Shown one piece after another: positions 1-6,431 of a stretch of 7,557 nt of DNA. Origin of the DNA: an uncultured bacterium. Its GTDB lineage: Bacteria; Cyanobacteriota; Vampirovibrionia; Gastranaerophilales; Gastranaerophilaceae. Position 1 is the first letter of the stretch. Each line of letters begins with the position of its first letter. The notes below the pieces were generated by a model that was not told the DNA's origin, did no database searches, and saw only the letters and a list, made by a program, of their open reading frames with translations. The stretch covers positions 1-7,557 of the forward strand of contig CAMDZX010000093.1 of assembly GCA_945910925.1 (NCBI GenBank), written 5' to 3'. The position numbers were made by a program, and so were the translations under genes.

Positions 1-307
1 AAACAGGAGCAGCAAGTTTAATGTGTCCCATTCTGTGACGTCTTACTTTTGAATCAGTAACTTCAACGCCGCAACGTTCACAAATGATACCTTTATGACG
101 TACTCTTTTATATTTACCGCAGAAACATTCCCAGTCCTTTGTAGGCCCAAAGATTCTTTCACAGAAAAGACCATCACGTTCAGGTTTCAAAGTTCTGTAG
201 TTAATTGTTTCCGGCTTTGTAACTTCACCGTATGACCATTTAAGGATTCTTTCCGGTGACGCAATACTTATTCGTATATAATCAAAATAATCAATACTTG
301 TAGACAT
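1..307 (-). CDS. rpoC: RNA polymerase beta' subunit, N-terminus (partial, runs off left edge)
   Basis: The first 102 codons of the beta' subunit, which forms the RNA polymerase clamp and catalytic centre. The visible part covers the beginning of the clamp: ASPERI at residues 16-21, EVTKPETINYRTLKPE at 28-43, GLFCERIFGP at 46-55, and the N-terminal zinc-binding site with Cys61, Cys63, Cys76 and Cys79. The GKYKRVRHKG stretch lies between the cysteine pairs. The ATG at 305-307 follows an AAGGAG ribosome site at 314-319 that overlaps the rpoB stop, with only 10 bp between the genes, so it is co-transcribed and probably translationally coupled. The sequence is most like cyanobacterial RpoC1 but lacks the short insertion that, as I recall, Cyanobacteria carry after the PERI motif. 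Whether the gene is one rpoC or split into rpoC1/rpoC2 cannot be seen here. The catalytic NADFDGD motif lies beyond the window. Confidence 0.97.
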   Translation of the reverse strand, partial: MSTSIDYFDYIRISIASPERILKWSYGEVTKPETINYRTLKPERDGLFCERIFGPTKDWECFCGKYKRVRHKGIICERCGVEVTDSKVRRHRMGHIKLAAPV

Positions 308-313
308 TTAATT

Positions 314-319
314 CTCCTT
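314..319 (-). promoter_or_regulatory. Ribosome binding site of rpoC overlapping the rpoB stop codon
   Basis: AAGGAG sits 6 nt before the rpoC ATG, and its first two bases are the last two of the rpoB TAA stop (318-320). The arrangement fixes the rpoC start and suggests that ribosomes finishing rpoB help initiation on rpoC, keeping the two subunits in balance. The coupling is inferred from spacing only. Confidence 0.85.
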
Positions 320-3300
320 ATATTTCGCCCATAGTTGTAGAAGTGTCAAAGAAATTTATATTCAATAACTCTGAATCAATATCAGAAAGTGTTCTCTTTG
401 GAGCAGACTTTCTCATATCATCCATATCAGTCATCAAATCAACTTCAACGCCGTCCTTCTTAGCAACTGTAATGTCTAAACCTATACTTTGAAGTTCTCT
501 TACGAGTACCTTGAATGATTCCGGAATACCGGGTCTAGGGATATTATCACCCTTAACGATTGATTCGTATGCCCTGTTTCTTCCGTTCACGTCATCGGAT
601 TTAATTGTAAGCATTTCTTGTAAAGTATATGCCGCACCGTATGCTTCCAGTGCCCAAACTTCCATTTCTCCGAATCTTTGACCACCAAATTGAGCTTTAC
701 CACCCAACGGTTGTTGTGTAACAAGTGAGTAAGGACCTGTACTTCTTGCGTGAATTTTATCATCAACAAGGTGGACAAGCTTAAGGATATAAGATAAACC
801 AACCGCAACAGGTCTGTCAAATCTTTCACCCGTACGACCGTCTATCAGGTATACCTTACCGTCTTCTCTTACCCAATCACAACCTGATTCTTTGATACCT
901 CTTAACAATTCACCTTTTGTAACGATTTCGGATTGGTTTTCACCATATCTTTCATCGAATGAAGGTGCTTCATAGTGTTCACCTGTCAAATACGCAGCCA
1001 AACCTAATAAACATTCGTAAGTTTGACCAACGTTCATACGGGAAGGAACACCCAGAGGGTTCAATACGATATCAACAGGAGTACCGTCAGGCAAGAATGG
1101 CATATCTTCCTTAGGAAGAATTCTTGATACGATACCTTTGTTACCGTGTCTGCCTGATAATTTATCACCAACCGAAACTTTACGTTTTTGAGCGATATAA
1201 ACTCTTATAACCGTATTAGCTCCAGGAGGTAATTCATCACCTTTTTCTCTGTCGAATACTTTTACGTCAAGTACTCTACCACCTTCTCCGTGAGGAACAC
1301 GAAGTGAATTATCTTTAACATCTCTTGCCTTTTCTGCGAAGATTGCTCTCAAGAGTTTTTCTTCAGGCGGATGTTCTGATTCACCTTTCGGTGTAACTTT
1401 ACCGACTAATATATCATCAGCATAAACTCTGGCACCGATTCTGACAATACCACGTTCATCCAAATGTCTCAAAGCATCTTCCGAAACATTAGGAATTTCA
1501 CGGGTAATTTCTTCAGGCCCGAGTTTTGTTTGTCTTGCATCAATTTCTAATTTTTCAATGTGTAATGATGTGAAGATATCATCATGAACACAACGTTCAG
1601 AAAGCAGGATAGCATCTTCGAAGTTATATCCTTCCCAAGGCATATAAGCAACTAAAATGTTCTTACCTAACGATAACTCACCACAACTTGTAGATGCACC
1701 GTCTGCAATTACATCGCCTGCATATACCTTATCACCTTCGTGAACGATAGGTCTTTGGTTAATACAAGTATCTTGGTTCGATCTTACATATTTCATCAAT
1801 GTGTAAAGATGAGCCTTGCCTTGCAAATCTCTGATAACAATTTCTTCACCGATAACACGTTCAACCGTACCGTCGACAGTTGAAACAACAACCATACCTG
1901 AATCTTTTGCGGCTCTTGCTTCAAGCCCAGTACCAACAACAGGACGTTCTGTAATCAACAACGGAACTGCCTGACGTTGCATGTTTGAACCCATCAGTGC
2001 ACGGTTAGCATCATCGTGTTCGATAAACGGAATAACCGATGTTGCAACAGATATAATCTGAATAGGACAAACCCCAACGTAGTCAACCTTTGAAGAATCA
2101 CTCATTGTAAATTCTGAACGGTATCTTACAGGAACTTGTTGTTCTTTGAAAGTGTTATCTTTATTTAATTTAACGTCAGCAGGAGCACAACGGAAGTTTT
2201 CGTCCTCATCTGCCGTCATATAAACAACTTCATCCGTAACTTTGCCGTCTTTTACAACAAAGAACGGAGATTCAATGAACCCATATTCGTTAACTCTTGC
2301 GTGAGTAGCCAAAGAACCTATCAAGCCTGCGTTCGGACCTTCCGGAGTTTCTACCGGACAAATACGACCGTAGTGAGAAGGGTGGATATCACGAACCGCA
2401 AATCCTGCTCTTTCTCTTTGTAAACCACCAGGCCCTAAAGCAGAAATACGACGTTTGTGAGTCAATTCAGCCAATGGGTTTGTTTGGTCCATGAACTGTG
2501 ATAATTGAGAACTGCCGAAGAATTCCTTTAATGAAGCAACCAACGGTTTTGTGTTCAACAAGTTCAACGGAGTCAATGTTTCAGAATCTTGAAGGGTCAT
2601 TCTTTCCTTAACGATTCTTTCAATTCTTGATAAACCTACTCTGAATTGGTTTTGTAACAATTCACCAACAGAGCGGATTCTTCTATTTCCTAAGTGGTCG
2701 ATATCATCCAAAGTACCTTCATCATAAGTAAGGTTGATTAAGTACTCAATAGATGCAACGATATCTTGAACAGTTAATGTTCTTTGATTCTTAGAAATAT
2801 TTAAGTTTAATTTTTTGTTTAATTTATAACGACCTACACGACCGATATCGTATTTCTTTTCATCAAAGAAACGTGATTCAAGAATTTGACGTCCGCCAGC
2901 AGCAGATGCAGGGTCGCCCGGTCTTAGTTTTTTGTATAAATCAATTAAAGCATCATCGGTTGTTTCGGTTGTATCTTTATCCAAAGTTTTCTTTAAGAAA
3001 TCAAAGTGAGTGAATAAAGATTCCATTTCCGTAACCGTAATACCCATAGCTTTCAAAACAGTTGTAGCTAAGATTTTTCTGTTTTTGTCTATCTTCATGT
3101 AGATTAAATCGTTAGCGTCTGTTTCAATCTTCAACCAAGCACCTCTGTTAGGAATCATGGTTGCATTGTATAAACGTTTACCTGTCGGAGAAACTTCTCT
3201 CTTGAAATAAACCCCAGGTGAACGAACGATTTGGGATACAATAACACGTTCTGCACCGTTTACGATGAATGTACCCTTGTCAGTCATTGTAGGTATGTCA

Positions 3301-3635
3301 CCGATATAAACTTCTTGTTCTTTAATTTCACCGCTATCACGGTTAACTAAACGAACCATAACACGAAGTTGTTTTGCATAAGTAGCATCGTGAATTCTTG
3401 CTTCTTCAATAGTATATTTTGCATTATCAAACGTATAGTTTGGTAAGAAGTGCAATTCCAGTCTGCCTGTATAGTCTTTTACAGGGCTAAATGATAATAA
3501 CTCCTCTTTCAATCCTTCCTTCAGGAACCATTCAAAAGATTTCTTTTGAATGTCAATTAAGTCAGGCAAATAATCCAATTTGGTAGCTGGAATACCCATT
3601 GGAGTGACTCTTTTTGCTTGTTTTGTTGTCGACAT
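318..3635 (-). CDS. rpoB: DNA-directed RNA polymerase subunit beta
   Basis: Complete beta subunit of RNA polymerase, 1105 residues. It forms one side of the active-site cleft and, with beta', makes the catalytic core. Visible landmarks: the N-terminal protrusion and lobe, with TDKGTFIVNGAERVIVSQIVRSPGVYFK around 118-145; the rifampicin pocket at 374-404 (GSSQLSQFMDQ to THKRRISALGPGG); the fork region with RICPVETPEGPN at 424-435; active-site lysines Lys825 and Lys833 in GDKLSGRHGNKG; the beta' docking and switch region with QPLGGKAQFGGQRFGEME at 975-992; and the C-terminal clamp helix region. The length is near that of cyanobacterial beta (about 1100) and well below E. coli (1342), so the lineage insertions of the latter are absent. 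The ATG at 3633-3635 has a GAGG ribosome site 7 nt upstream. rpoC follows after 10 bp. Nothing is broken or missing. The pocket residues match the drug-sensitive E. coli type (see findings). Confidence 0.99.
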   Translation of the reverse strand: MSTTKQAKRVTPMGIPATKLDYLPDLIDIQKKSFEWFLKEGLKEELLSFSPVKDYTGRLELHFLPNYTFDNAKYTIEEARIHDATYAKQLRVMVRLVNRDSGEIKEQEVYIGDIPTMTDKGTFIVNGAERVIVSQIVRSPGVYFKREVSPTGKRLYNATMIPNRGAWLKIETDANDLIYMKIDKNRKILATTVLKAMGITVTEMESLFTHFDFLKKTLDKDTTETTDDALIDLYKKLRPGDPASAAGGRQILESRFFDEKKYDIGRVGRYKLNKKLNLNISKNQRTLTVQDIVASIEYLINLTYDEGTLDDIDHLGNRRIRSVGELLQNQFRVGLSRIERIVKERMTLQDSETLTPLNLLNTKPLVASLKEFFGSSQLSQFMDQTNPLAELTHKRRISALGPGGLQRERAGFAVRDIHPSHYGRICPVETPEGPNAGLIGSLATHARVNEYGFIESPFFVVKDGKVTDEVVYMTADEDENFRCAPADVKLNKDNTFKEQQVPVRYRSEFTMSDSSKVDYVGVCPIQIISVATSVIPFIEHDDANRALMGSNMQRQAVPLLITERPVVGTGLEARAAKDSGMVVVSTVDGTVERVIGEEIVIRDLQGKAHLYTLMKYVRSNQDTCINQRPIVHEGDKVYAGDVIADGASTSCGELSLGKNILVAYMPWEGYNFEDAILLSERCVHDDIFTSLHIEKLEIDARQTKLGPEEITREIPNVSEDALRHLDERGIVRIGARVYADDILVGKVTPKGESEHPPEEKLLRAIFAEKARDVKDNSLRVPHGEGGRVLDVKVFDREKGDELPPGANTVIRVYIAQKRKVSVGDKLSGRHGNKGIVSRILPKEDMPFLPDGTPVDIVLNPLGVPSRMNVGQTYECLLGLAAYLTGEHYEAPSFDERYGENQSEIVTKGELLRGIKESGCDWVREDGKVYLIDGRTGERFDRPVAVGLSYILKLVHLVDDKIHARSTGPYSLVTQQPLGGKAQFGGQRFGEMEVWALEAYGAAYTLQEMLTIKSDDVNGRNRAYESIVKGDNIPRPGIPESFKVLVRELQSIGLDITVAKKDGVEVDLMTDMDDMRKSAPKRTLSDIDSELLNINFFDTSTTMGEI

Positions 3636-3708
3636 TAATTTACCTCGTCTATCTTTTATATATGTACGTACTTAAAATTTTGGTTAATATAGGCTGTTTC
3701 GCTTTTAT

Positions 3709-3737
3709 AATCTAGCCTCTGACACTACATTCACCAA
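3709..3737 (-). promoter_or_regulatory. Candidate rpoB promoter, proximal
   Basis: TTGGTG (3732-3737) and TAGATT (3709-3714) are separated by 17 bp, reading toward rpoB. The match is modest (3 of 6 and 4 of 6). It would give a leader of about 67 nt. It is listed because its spacing and distance are normal, but it is the weakest of the three candidates by sequence. Confidence 0.25.
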
Positions 3738-3762
3738 TCAAAGCATGACAATACCGCATACT

Positions 3763-3806
3763 TTGACCATGTTATACAATCGTACTACTTCAAAAAGCAT
3801 AGTCAA
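3763..3806 (-). repeat. Inverted repeat in the rpoB leader
   Basis: Nine-base arms at 3763-3771 and 3798-3806 (read on the minus strand as TTGACTATG and CATGGTCAA) are complementary except for one U.G wobble, around a 26-nt loop. In RNA started from the distal promoter this would be a stem in the rpoB leader. In DNA it overlaps the -35 of the middle promoter candidate and could be an operator. The function is unknown. Confidence 0.35.
3779..3806 (-). promoter_or_regulatory. Candidate rpoB promoter, middle
   Basis: TTGACT (3801-3806, 5 of 6 matches to the sigma-70 -35) lies 16 bp from TACGAT (3779-3784, 4 of 6). The -35 is good but the -10 is poor. A nearby TATAAC at 3771-3776 is too far (24 bp) to pair with this -35. 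The leader would be about 137 nt. Confidence 0.3.
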
Positions 3807-3882
3807 GCAGAATAAATGTATTCAGAACAATTTATCTTAATAAAATTTAATATTAATTTTGCCACACCTAACAAAATAACTT

Positions 3883-3898
3883 GTATTATACATAATAC
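3883..3898. repeat. Palindrome over the -10 of the distal rpoB promoter
   Basis: A perfect inverted repeat with 7-bp arms, GTATTAT and ATAATAC, around 2 bp. It contains both possible -10 boxes (TATTAT and TATAAT on the minus strand). The size and symmetry would suit a dimeric repressor, but A/T palindromes also arise by chance in DNA this AT-rich. Confidence 0.4.
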
Positions 3899-3919
3899 AC
3901 TTTTTTAAAATTTTTGCAA
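3892..3919 (-). promoter_or_regulatory. Candidate rpoB promoter, distal
   Basis: TTGCAA (3914-3919) and TATTAT (3892-3897) are 16 bp apart and read toward rpoB. A perfect TATAAT (3885-3890) follows one base later. The predicted start near 3885 gives an untranslated leader of about 250 nt. The -10 region is the best of the three candidates and is palindromic. I consider this or the middle site the likeliest main promoter. Confidence 0.4.
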
Positions 3920-3953
3920 GTGGGTGAGGTAAATAAAAACTGACCGGTTGAAT

Positions 3954-4044
3954 AAGTAACTGAGTTACCGTGAGATTTAATAATTGAGAAGTCAGACATT
4001 GGGTGACAAACTAAGTGATTAAGTGACTGAGTAACTTAGTGATT
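3954..4044. repeat. Degenerate tandem octamers, left cluster
   Basis: Units related to AAGTGACT occur in phase: AAGTAACT and GAGTTACC at 3954-3969, then AAGTGATT, AAGTGACT, GAGTAACT and TAGTGATT without gaps at 4013-4044. The same octamer family recurs at 7395-7434. The two clusters enclose the block of unrecognised genes and the ATPase gene. No coding potential is apparent. The origin is unknown. Confidence 0.6.
3987..4001. repeat. 15-bp direct repeat, copy 1
   Basis: AGAAGTCAGACATTG, repeated exactly at 4142-4156, 155 bp away. The two copies sit on either side of the contiguous octamer run and the 4087-4106 hairpin. This copy is followed by GGTGAC, the other by CCGGAC. Confidence 0.6.
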
Positions 4045-4086
4045 TATTTTGATACGAAACATCGCACCCACATGTACTATATTATT

Positions 4087-4106
4087 GTCGGATTGGTAAA
4101 TCCGAC
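4087..4106. repeat. Short hairpin (7-bp stem) in intergenic DNA
   Basis: Arms GTCGGAT and ATCCGAC around the 6-nt loop TGGTAA. It is G/C-rich for this neighbourhood. No T-run follows on either strand, so it is not a typical intrinsic terminator. ATCCGA recurs at 4125-4130, so part of the element may be a degraded repeat. Confidence 0.5.
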
Positions 4107-4119
4107 GGAGTTGTTTACT

Positions 4120-4161
4120 AAAAAATCCGATGATAGCCGAAAGAAGTCAGACATTGCCGGA
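4120..4161 (-). terminator. Weak terminator candidate after the 4201-4959 gene
   Basis: Reading on the minus strand, UCCGG (4157-4161) can pair with UCGGA (4126-4130), directly followed by six U (4120-4125). The stem has only five pairs including one wobble, and the loop is 26 nt, so this is a weak call. It is the only stem followed by a T-run downstream of that gene. Confidence 0.25.
4142..4156. repeat. 15-bp direct repeat, copy 2
   Basis: Exact second copy of the AGAAGTCAGACATTG element at 3987-4001. It lies inside the loop of the weak terminator candidate. Confidence 0.6.
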
Positions 4162-4200
4162 CCTTGATTCTTTTTTAAAATTTTTATTCTTTTTTAATTT

Positions 4201-4959
4201 TTACTCAATTATATTTCCGTTAGAATCAAATTTTATATCCAGTTTTTCCATTTTTTCAATGTGATCATTAACGAACTTTTGTTCTGCATCCGATAATTGA
4301 ATGCCATTATTTTGTTTAGCAACTAAATCCATATATATTGCATGGTCTGATACGAACTGATTTACTTTGTTATTTAAATCTTGTCTGGCATACTTTTCGT
4401 CAAAATCATTCGCCTCAAGACCCAATTTACTAATAGTTACTGAACCATCTTCATTATCATATACATCCGGAATAGCATGTAAGAACTTATTCTTTAAAGG
4501 ATTTTTAGGTGATACTGATAAATTACTACTATCAACAATATATCCTCCATCATCACTTCCGGTAATAGAGTATGACCCTTTTACACCATTAGCATTGATA
4601 ATATTTTCTTTAGGACCTGCACCTACATTTGTATCTTTTATTTCATTACCATTTTTATCTAAATGTATTGATTTACCATTTTGATAATTTACTGTAGTTG
4701 TTCCATCCTGATTATACACAGCATATACACCTCCTGCTTGGGGAGCTTTAGTTGGTTCTTGTGCTTGTATAACAGTAGTGTTTTCTACAAATACACTATT
4801 ACCCTGAAGTTTTGTGGGAACTTGACCTTGTTTAAAGCCATCGAAAACATTCCAACCGTCATTTCTGGCTTGTGTAACTTCAGAGCCCTCCAAGATACCA
4901 TTACCTTTTATAGCATCTTGTCCACCTATATCATATTTCAAAAAATTAAAATCAACCAT
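4201..4959 (-). CDS. Unrecognised 252-residue protein with a degenerate EF-hand-like segment
   Basis: I do not recognise a family. The protein has no signal peptide or membrane segment. Residues 15-27 (D-A-I-K-GNGILEGSE) look like an EF-hand loop: Asn20, Gly21, Leu23 and Glu27 fit loop positions 5, 6, 8 and 12, but positions 1 and 3 (Ala16, Lys18) are not calcium ligands. The middle (80-180) is rich in Gly, Asn, Asp and Thr and looks like short beta strands and turns (VYNQDGTTTVNYQNG). DKNGNEI (101-107) and DSNGNII (245-251) are matching turn motifs. Residues 185-243 are charged and probably helical. The ATG at 4957-4959 has a strong GAGGAG site 7 nt upstream. It is transcribed alone from promoter module copy 1 with a leader of about 93 nt. 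The strong promoter and ribosome site suggest real, possibly high expression. Its role is unknown. Confidence 0.85.
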   Translation of the reverse strand: MVDFNFLKYDIGGQDAIKGNGILEGSEVTQARNDGWNVFDGFKQGQVPTKLQGNSVFVENTTVIQAQEPTKAPQAGGVYAVYNQDGTTTVNYQNGKSIHLDKNGNEIKDTNVGAGPKENIINANGVKGSYSITGSDDGGYIVDSSNLSVSPKNPLKNKFLHAIPDVYDNEDGSVTISKLGLEANDFDEKYARQDLNNKVNQFVSDHAIYMDLVAKQNNGIQLSDAEQKFVNDHIEKMEKLDIKFDSNGNIIE

Positions 4960-5016
4960 TATATATCTCCTCTTTTATACTCATATTTATTAAAAGAAAA
5001 AATAAGAAGATAAATT

Positions 5017-5051
5017 GCCCCGCCCCGCCCCATCACATCATATCATATCAT
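5017..5051 (-). repeat. Pentanucleotide tandem array at the predicted transcript 5' end
   Basis: Seven consecutive 5-mers on the minus strand: ATGAT three times, GTGAT once, GGGGC three times. The array begins at about +2 of the transcript predicted from the 5059-5085 promoter. Copy 2 at 7293-7327 keeps the first four units exactly and varies the last three (GGGAC, GGGGC, TGGGC). The switch from A/T-rich to G/C-rich units in the same period is unusual. Confidence 0.75.
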
Positions 5052-5058
5052 ATAGGGC

Positions 5059-5085
5059 ATTATAACACGGTTTCAACCTTGTCAA
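5059..5085 (-). promoter_or_regulatory. Strong sigma-70 type promoter of the 4201-4959 gene
   Basis: A perfect TTGACA (5080-5085) and a perfect TATAAT (5059-5064), the latter preceded by TGT to give an extended -10. The spacer is 15 bp, shorter than the usual 17, which the extended -10 may compensate for. Predicted start near 5052. All core elements are identical in module copy 2. Confidence 0.85.
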
Positions 5086-5120
5086 ATCCATCTTAATATT
5101 TAGTTACAATTATTATCCTT

Positions 5121-5145
5121 AAAAAAATAAAATATAATTTTATTT
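5121..5145 (-). terminator. A/T-only hairpin with T-run after the ATPase gene
   Basis: On the minus strand a 9-bp stem (AAATAAAAT and ATTTTATTT) with a 3-nt loop is followed by four more T, starting 17 bp past the ATPase stop. The position and T-run fit an intrinsic terminator, and it would separate the ATPase gene from promoter module copy 1. The absence of any G-C pair makes the stem weak. Confidence 0.4.
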
Positions 5146-5162
5146 ATGAATAAGTAAAATTC

Positions 5163-6380
5163 TTATATATAACTCACAGGAATTGCACTAACGTCTTCGG
5201 TTAGTGGCATGTCGGATTCTCTCATACAGATTAAACCGCCATAACCTTGTTCAGACAGTACGTTAAAATGCTTTATCATAGATTTATTTGGATTAGAAGT
5301 TAGTTTAATTTCAATAGGGTGAAGTTTTCCATCACGTTCAATAAGCAGGTCTATTTCTTTTTGCTGAGTATCTCTATACCAGTAAATAAGAGGTGTTTCC
5401 CCATTGTGCCTATAACTTTTTAAAATCTCTGATACAACAAATGTTTCAAAAAAAGCACCATTCATTGCACCATTTTGTATAACCTCTGGACTTGACCAAC
5501 CTGTTAAGTATGCACAAAGCCCTGTATCAAGGAAATAAATTTTTGGCATTTTTGTCATTCTTTTAGTAATATTCCTATAATACGGCTGCAAAAGATATAC
5601 AATATTCGATGACACTAAAATAGACATCCAACTTTTTGCCGTAGGTTCAGATATATCAACTTCATTTGCAAGCTCGGAATATTTTAAAACTTGTCCTGTT
5701 CTGGCAGCAACAACACGTATAAAGTTTAAAAACTTCATTTCATTGGAAATTGATGCCAAATCTCTAATATCTCTTTCAATATACGTTCTTAAGTATGCAC
5801 TATAAAAAGCATTTCTGTCTTGAAACTCATCATTATTAAGTGCAGGGTAAGAACCGTTAAATATAAATTTAAAAATATCAGAGGTGGAATAAGTTTTATG
5901 ATTTTCTCTTTTATGTTTAATGTAGTCTTTGTTCGGTATAAAAGGTTGATTGTTAGGCACTTGTGAGATTTCTGCCAAAGACAGTCCCATTAAGTCCAAA
6001 ATTCCAACTCTGCCGGCAAGAGATTCTGATACATTTTTCATCAGATGAAATTGTTGCGAACCAGTAAGCCAGTACTGCCCCTTTTTATCAGATTTGTCTA
6101 CTTCTAACTTTATATAAGAAAGTAAATTGGGTGCGTATTGAATTTCATCAATTATCAAAGGCGGTTTATGGTTTTCTAAAAATAATTTTGGCTCATTTAT
6201 TGCCATTTCTCTTTCGGATAAATCATCTAAAGAAACATAGTTTCTATTTTCATCACAATGTTTTAGTAATGTACTTTTGCCAACTTGTCGAGCTCCTGTA
6301 ACTAAAACAACCTTAAATTGTTTCGATAATCTTTTAATTACATCTTCTGAAGTTCGCTTGATATACATATTTGAACCCAT
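5163..6380 (-). CDS. AAA family ATPase with DUF4143 C-terminal domain
   Basis: Predicted cytoplasmic P-loop ATPase of the AAA_14/DUF4143 group, 405 residues, about the usual family length. Walker A is GARQVGKST at 29-37, Walker B LIIDEIQ at 75-81, and the sensor-like WLTGSQ at 104-109 is followed by SLAGRV at 120-125. The DUF4143 region spans about 195-360, with a winged-helix-like stretch near 228-265 and GAFFETFVVSEILK at 308-321. Near the end, Asp344, Glu357 and Lys359 in KEIDLLIERDGKLHPIEIK look like a PD-(D/E)xK nuclease-type motif, known in this family; activity is uncertain. Neither ATG has a good ribosome site. The second, Met5 at 6366-6368, gives the MYIKR opening typical of the family and may be the true start. 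The gene has its own promoter and ends at an A/T hairpin. Such genes are common, scattered and often horizontally moved; their role is not established. Confidence 0.93.
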   Translation of the reverse strand: MGSNMYIKRTSEDVIKRLSKQFKVVLVTGARQVGKSTLLKHCDENRNYVSLDDLSEREMAINEPKLFLENHKPPLIIDEIQYAPNLLSYIKLEVDKSDKKGQYWLTGSQQFHLMKNVSESLAGRVGILDLMGLSLAEISQVPNNQPFIPNKDYIKHKRENHKTYSTSDIFKFIFNGSYPALNNDEFQDRNAFYSAYLRTYIERDIRDLASISNEMKFLNFIRVVAARTGQVLKYSELANEVDISEPTAKSWMSILVSSNIVYLLQPYYRNITKRMTKMPKIYFLDTGLCAYLTGWSSPEVIQNGAMNGAFFETFVVSEILKSYRHNGETPLIYWYRDTQQKEIDLLIERDGKLHPIEIKLTSNPNKSMIKHFNVLSEQGYGGLICMRESDMPLTEDVSAIPVSYI

Positions 6381-6387
6381 TTTGTGA

Positions 6388-6431
6388 TTTTTCTAAAGTG
6401 TAATTTTATTTTAATCACATTTTTAGAAAAA
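6388..6431. repeat. Inverted repeat around the -10 of the ATPase promoter
   Basis: Perfect 10-bp arms TTTTTCTAAA (6388-6397) and TTTAGAAAAA (6422-6431), with 24 bp between. A second pair, GTGATT (6384-6389) and AATCAC (6413-6418), overlaps it. The arms touch the -35 and the beginning of the leader, so this could be an operator or an RNA stem. The A/T-richness lowers its weight. Confidence 0.4.

Larger units (their letters stand above)
3636..4200. other. 565-bp gene-free region upstream of rpoB
   Basis: No convincing ORF is present on either strand. The half nearest rpoB (3636-3920) is AT-rich and holds three candidate promoters and two inverted repeats, so it is probably the rpoB promoter and leader. 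The far half (about 3950-4161) holds tandem octamers, a 15-bp direct repeat and a short hairpin, and looks like repetitive spacer DNA rather than regulation. The L10/L12 genes (rplJ, rplL) that directly precede rpoB in most bacteria are not here. Confidence 0.7.
5017..5111 (-). repeat. Promoter module copy 1 (95-bp direct repeat)
   Basis: Matches 7293-7387 in the same orientation at 92 of 95 positions, with differences at 5021, 5028 and 5076. It covers the upstream A/T-rich segment, -35, spacer, -10, start site and pentamer array, and ends about 57 bp before the gene. The identity does not extend into the flanking DNA or the coding sequences. Confidence 0.92.

Noticed and set aside
587..829. 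80-codon plus-strand open frame inside rpoB
   Set aside because: It is antisense to a highly conserved part of rpoB, with no ribosome site or recognisable product. A shadow frame.
4013..4044. CRISPR array from the repeated octamers
   Set aside because: Units are 8 bp, adjoining and degenerate, with no spacers and no cas genes nearby.
3636..4200. Riboswitch or ribosomal-protein leader upstream of rpoB
   Set aside because: No known riboswitch core or ribosomal-protein binding fold could be recognised; only simple stems are seen.
4367..5013. Two plus-strand open frames (4367-4684 and 4681-5013) opposite the 252-residue gene
   Set aside because: Their composition is biased by the antisense of a real gene, and the second runs across the ribosome site and leader of that gene. 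The minus-strand gene has a strong promoter and ribosome site, these do not.
5017..5031. G-quadruplex in the leader (three GGGGC units)
   Set aside because: Only three G tracts are present in each module copy and copy 2 breaks two of them to GGG, so a canonical four-tract quadruplex is not supported.
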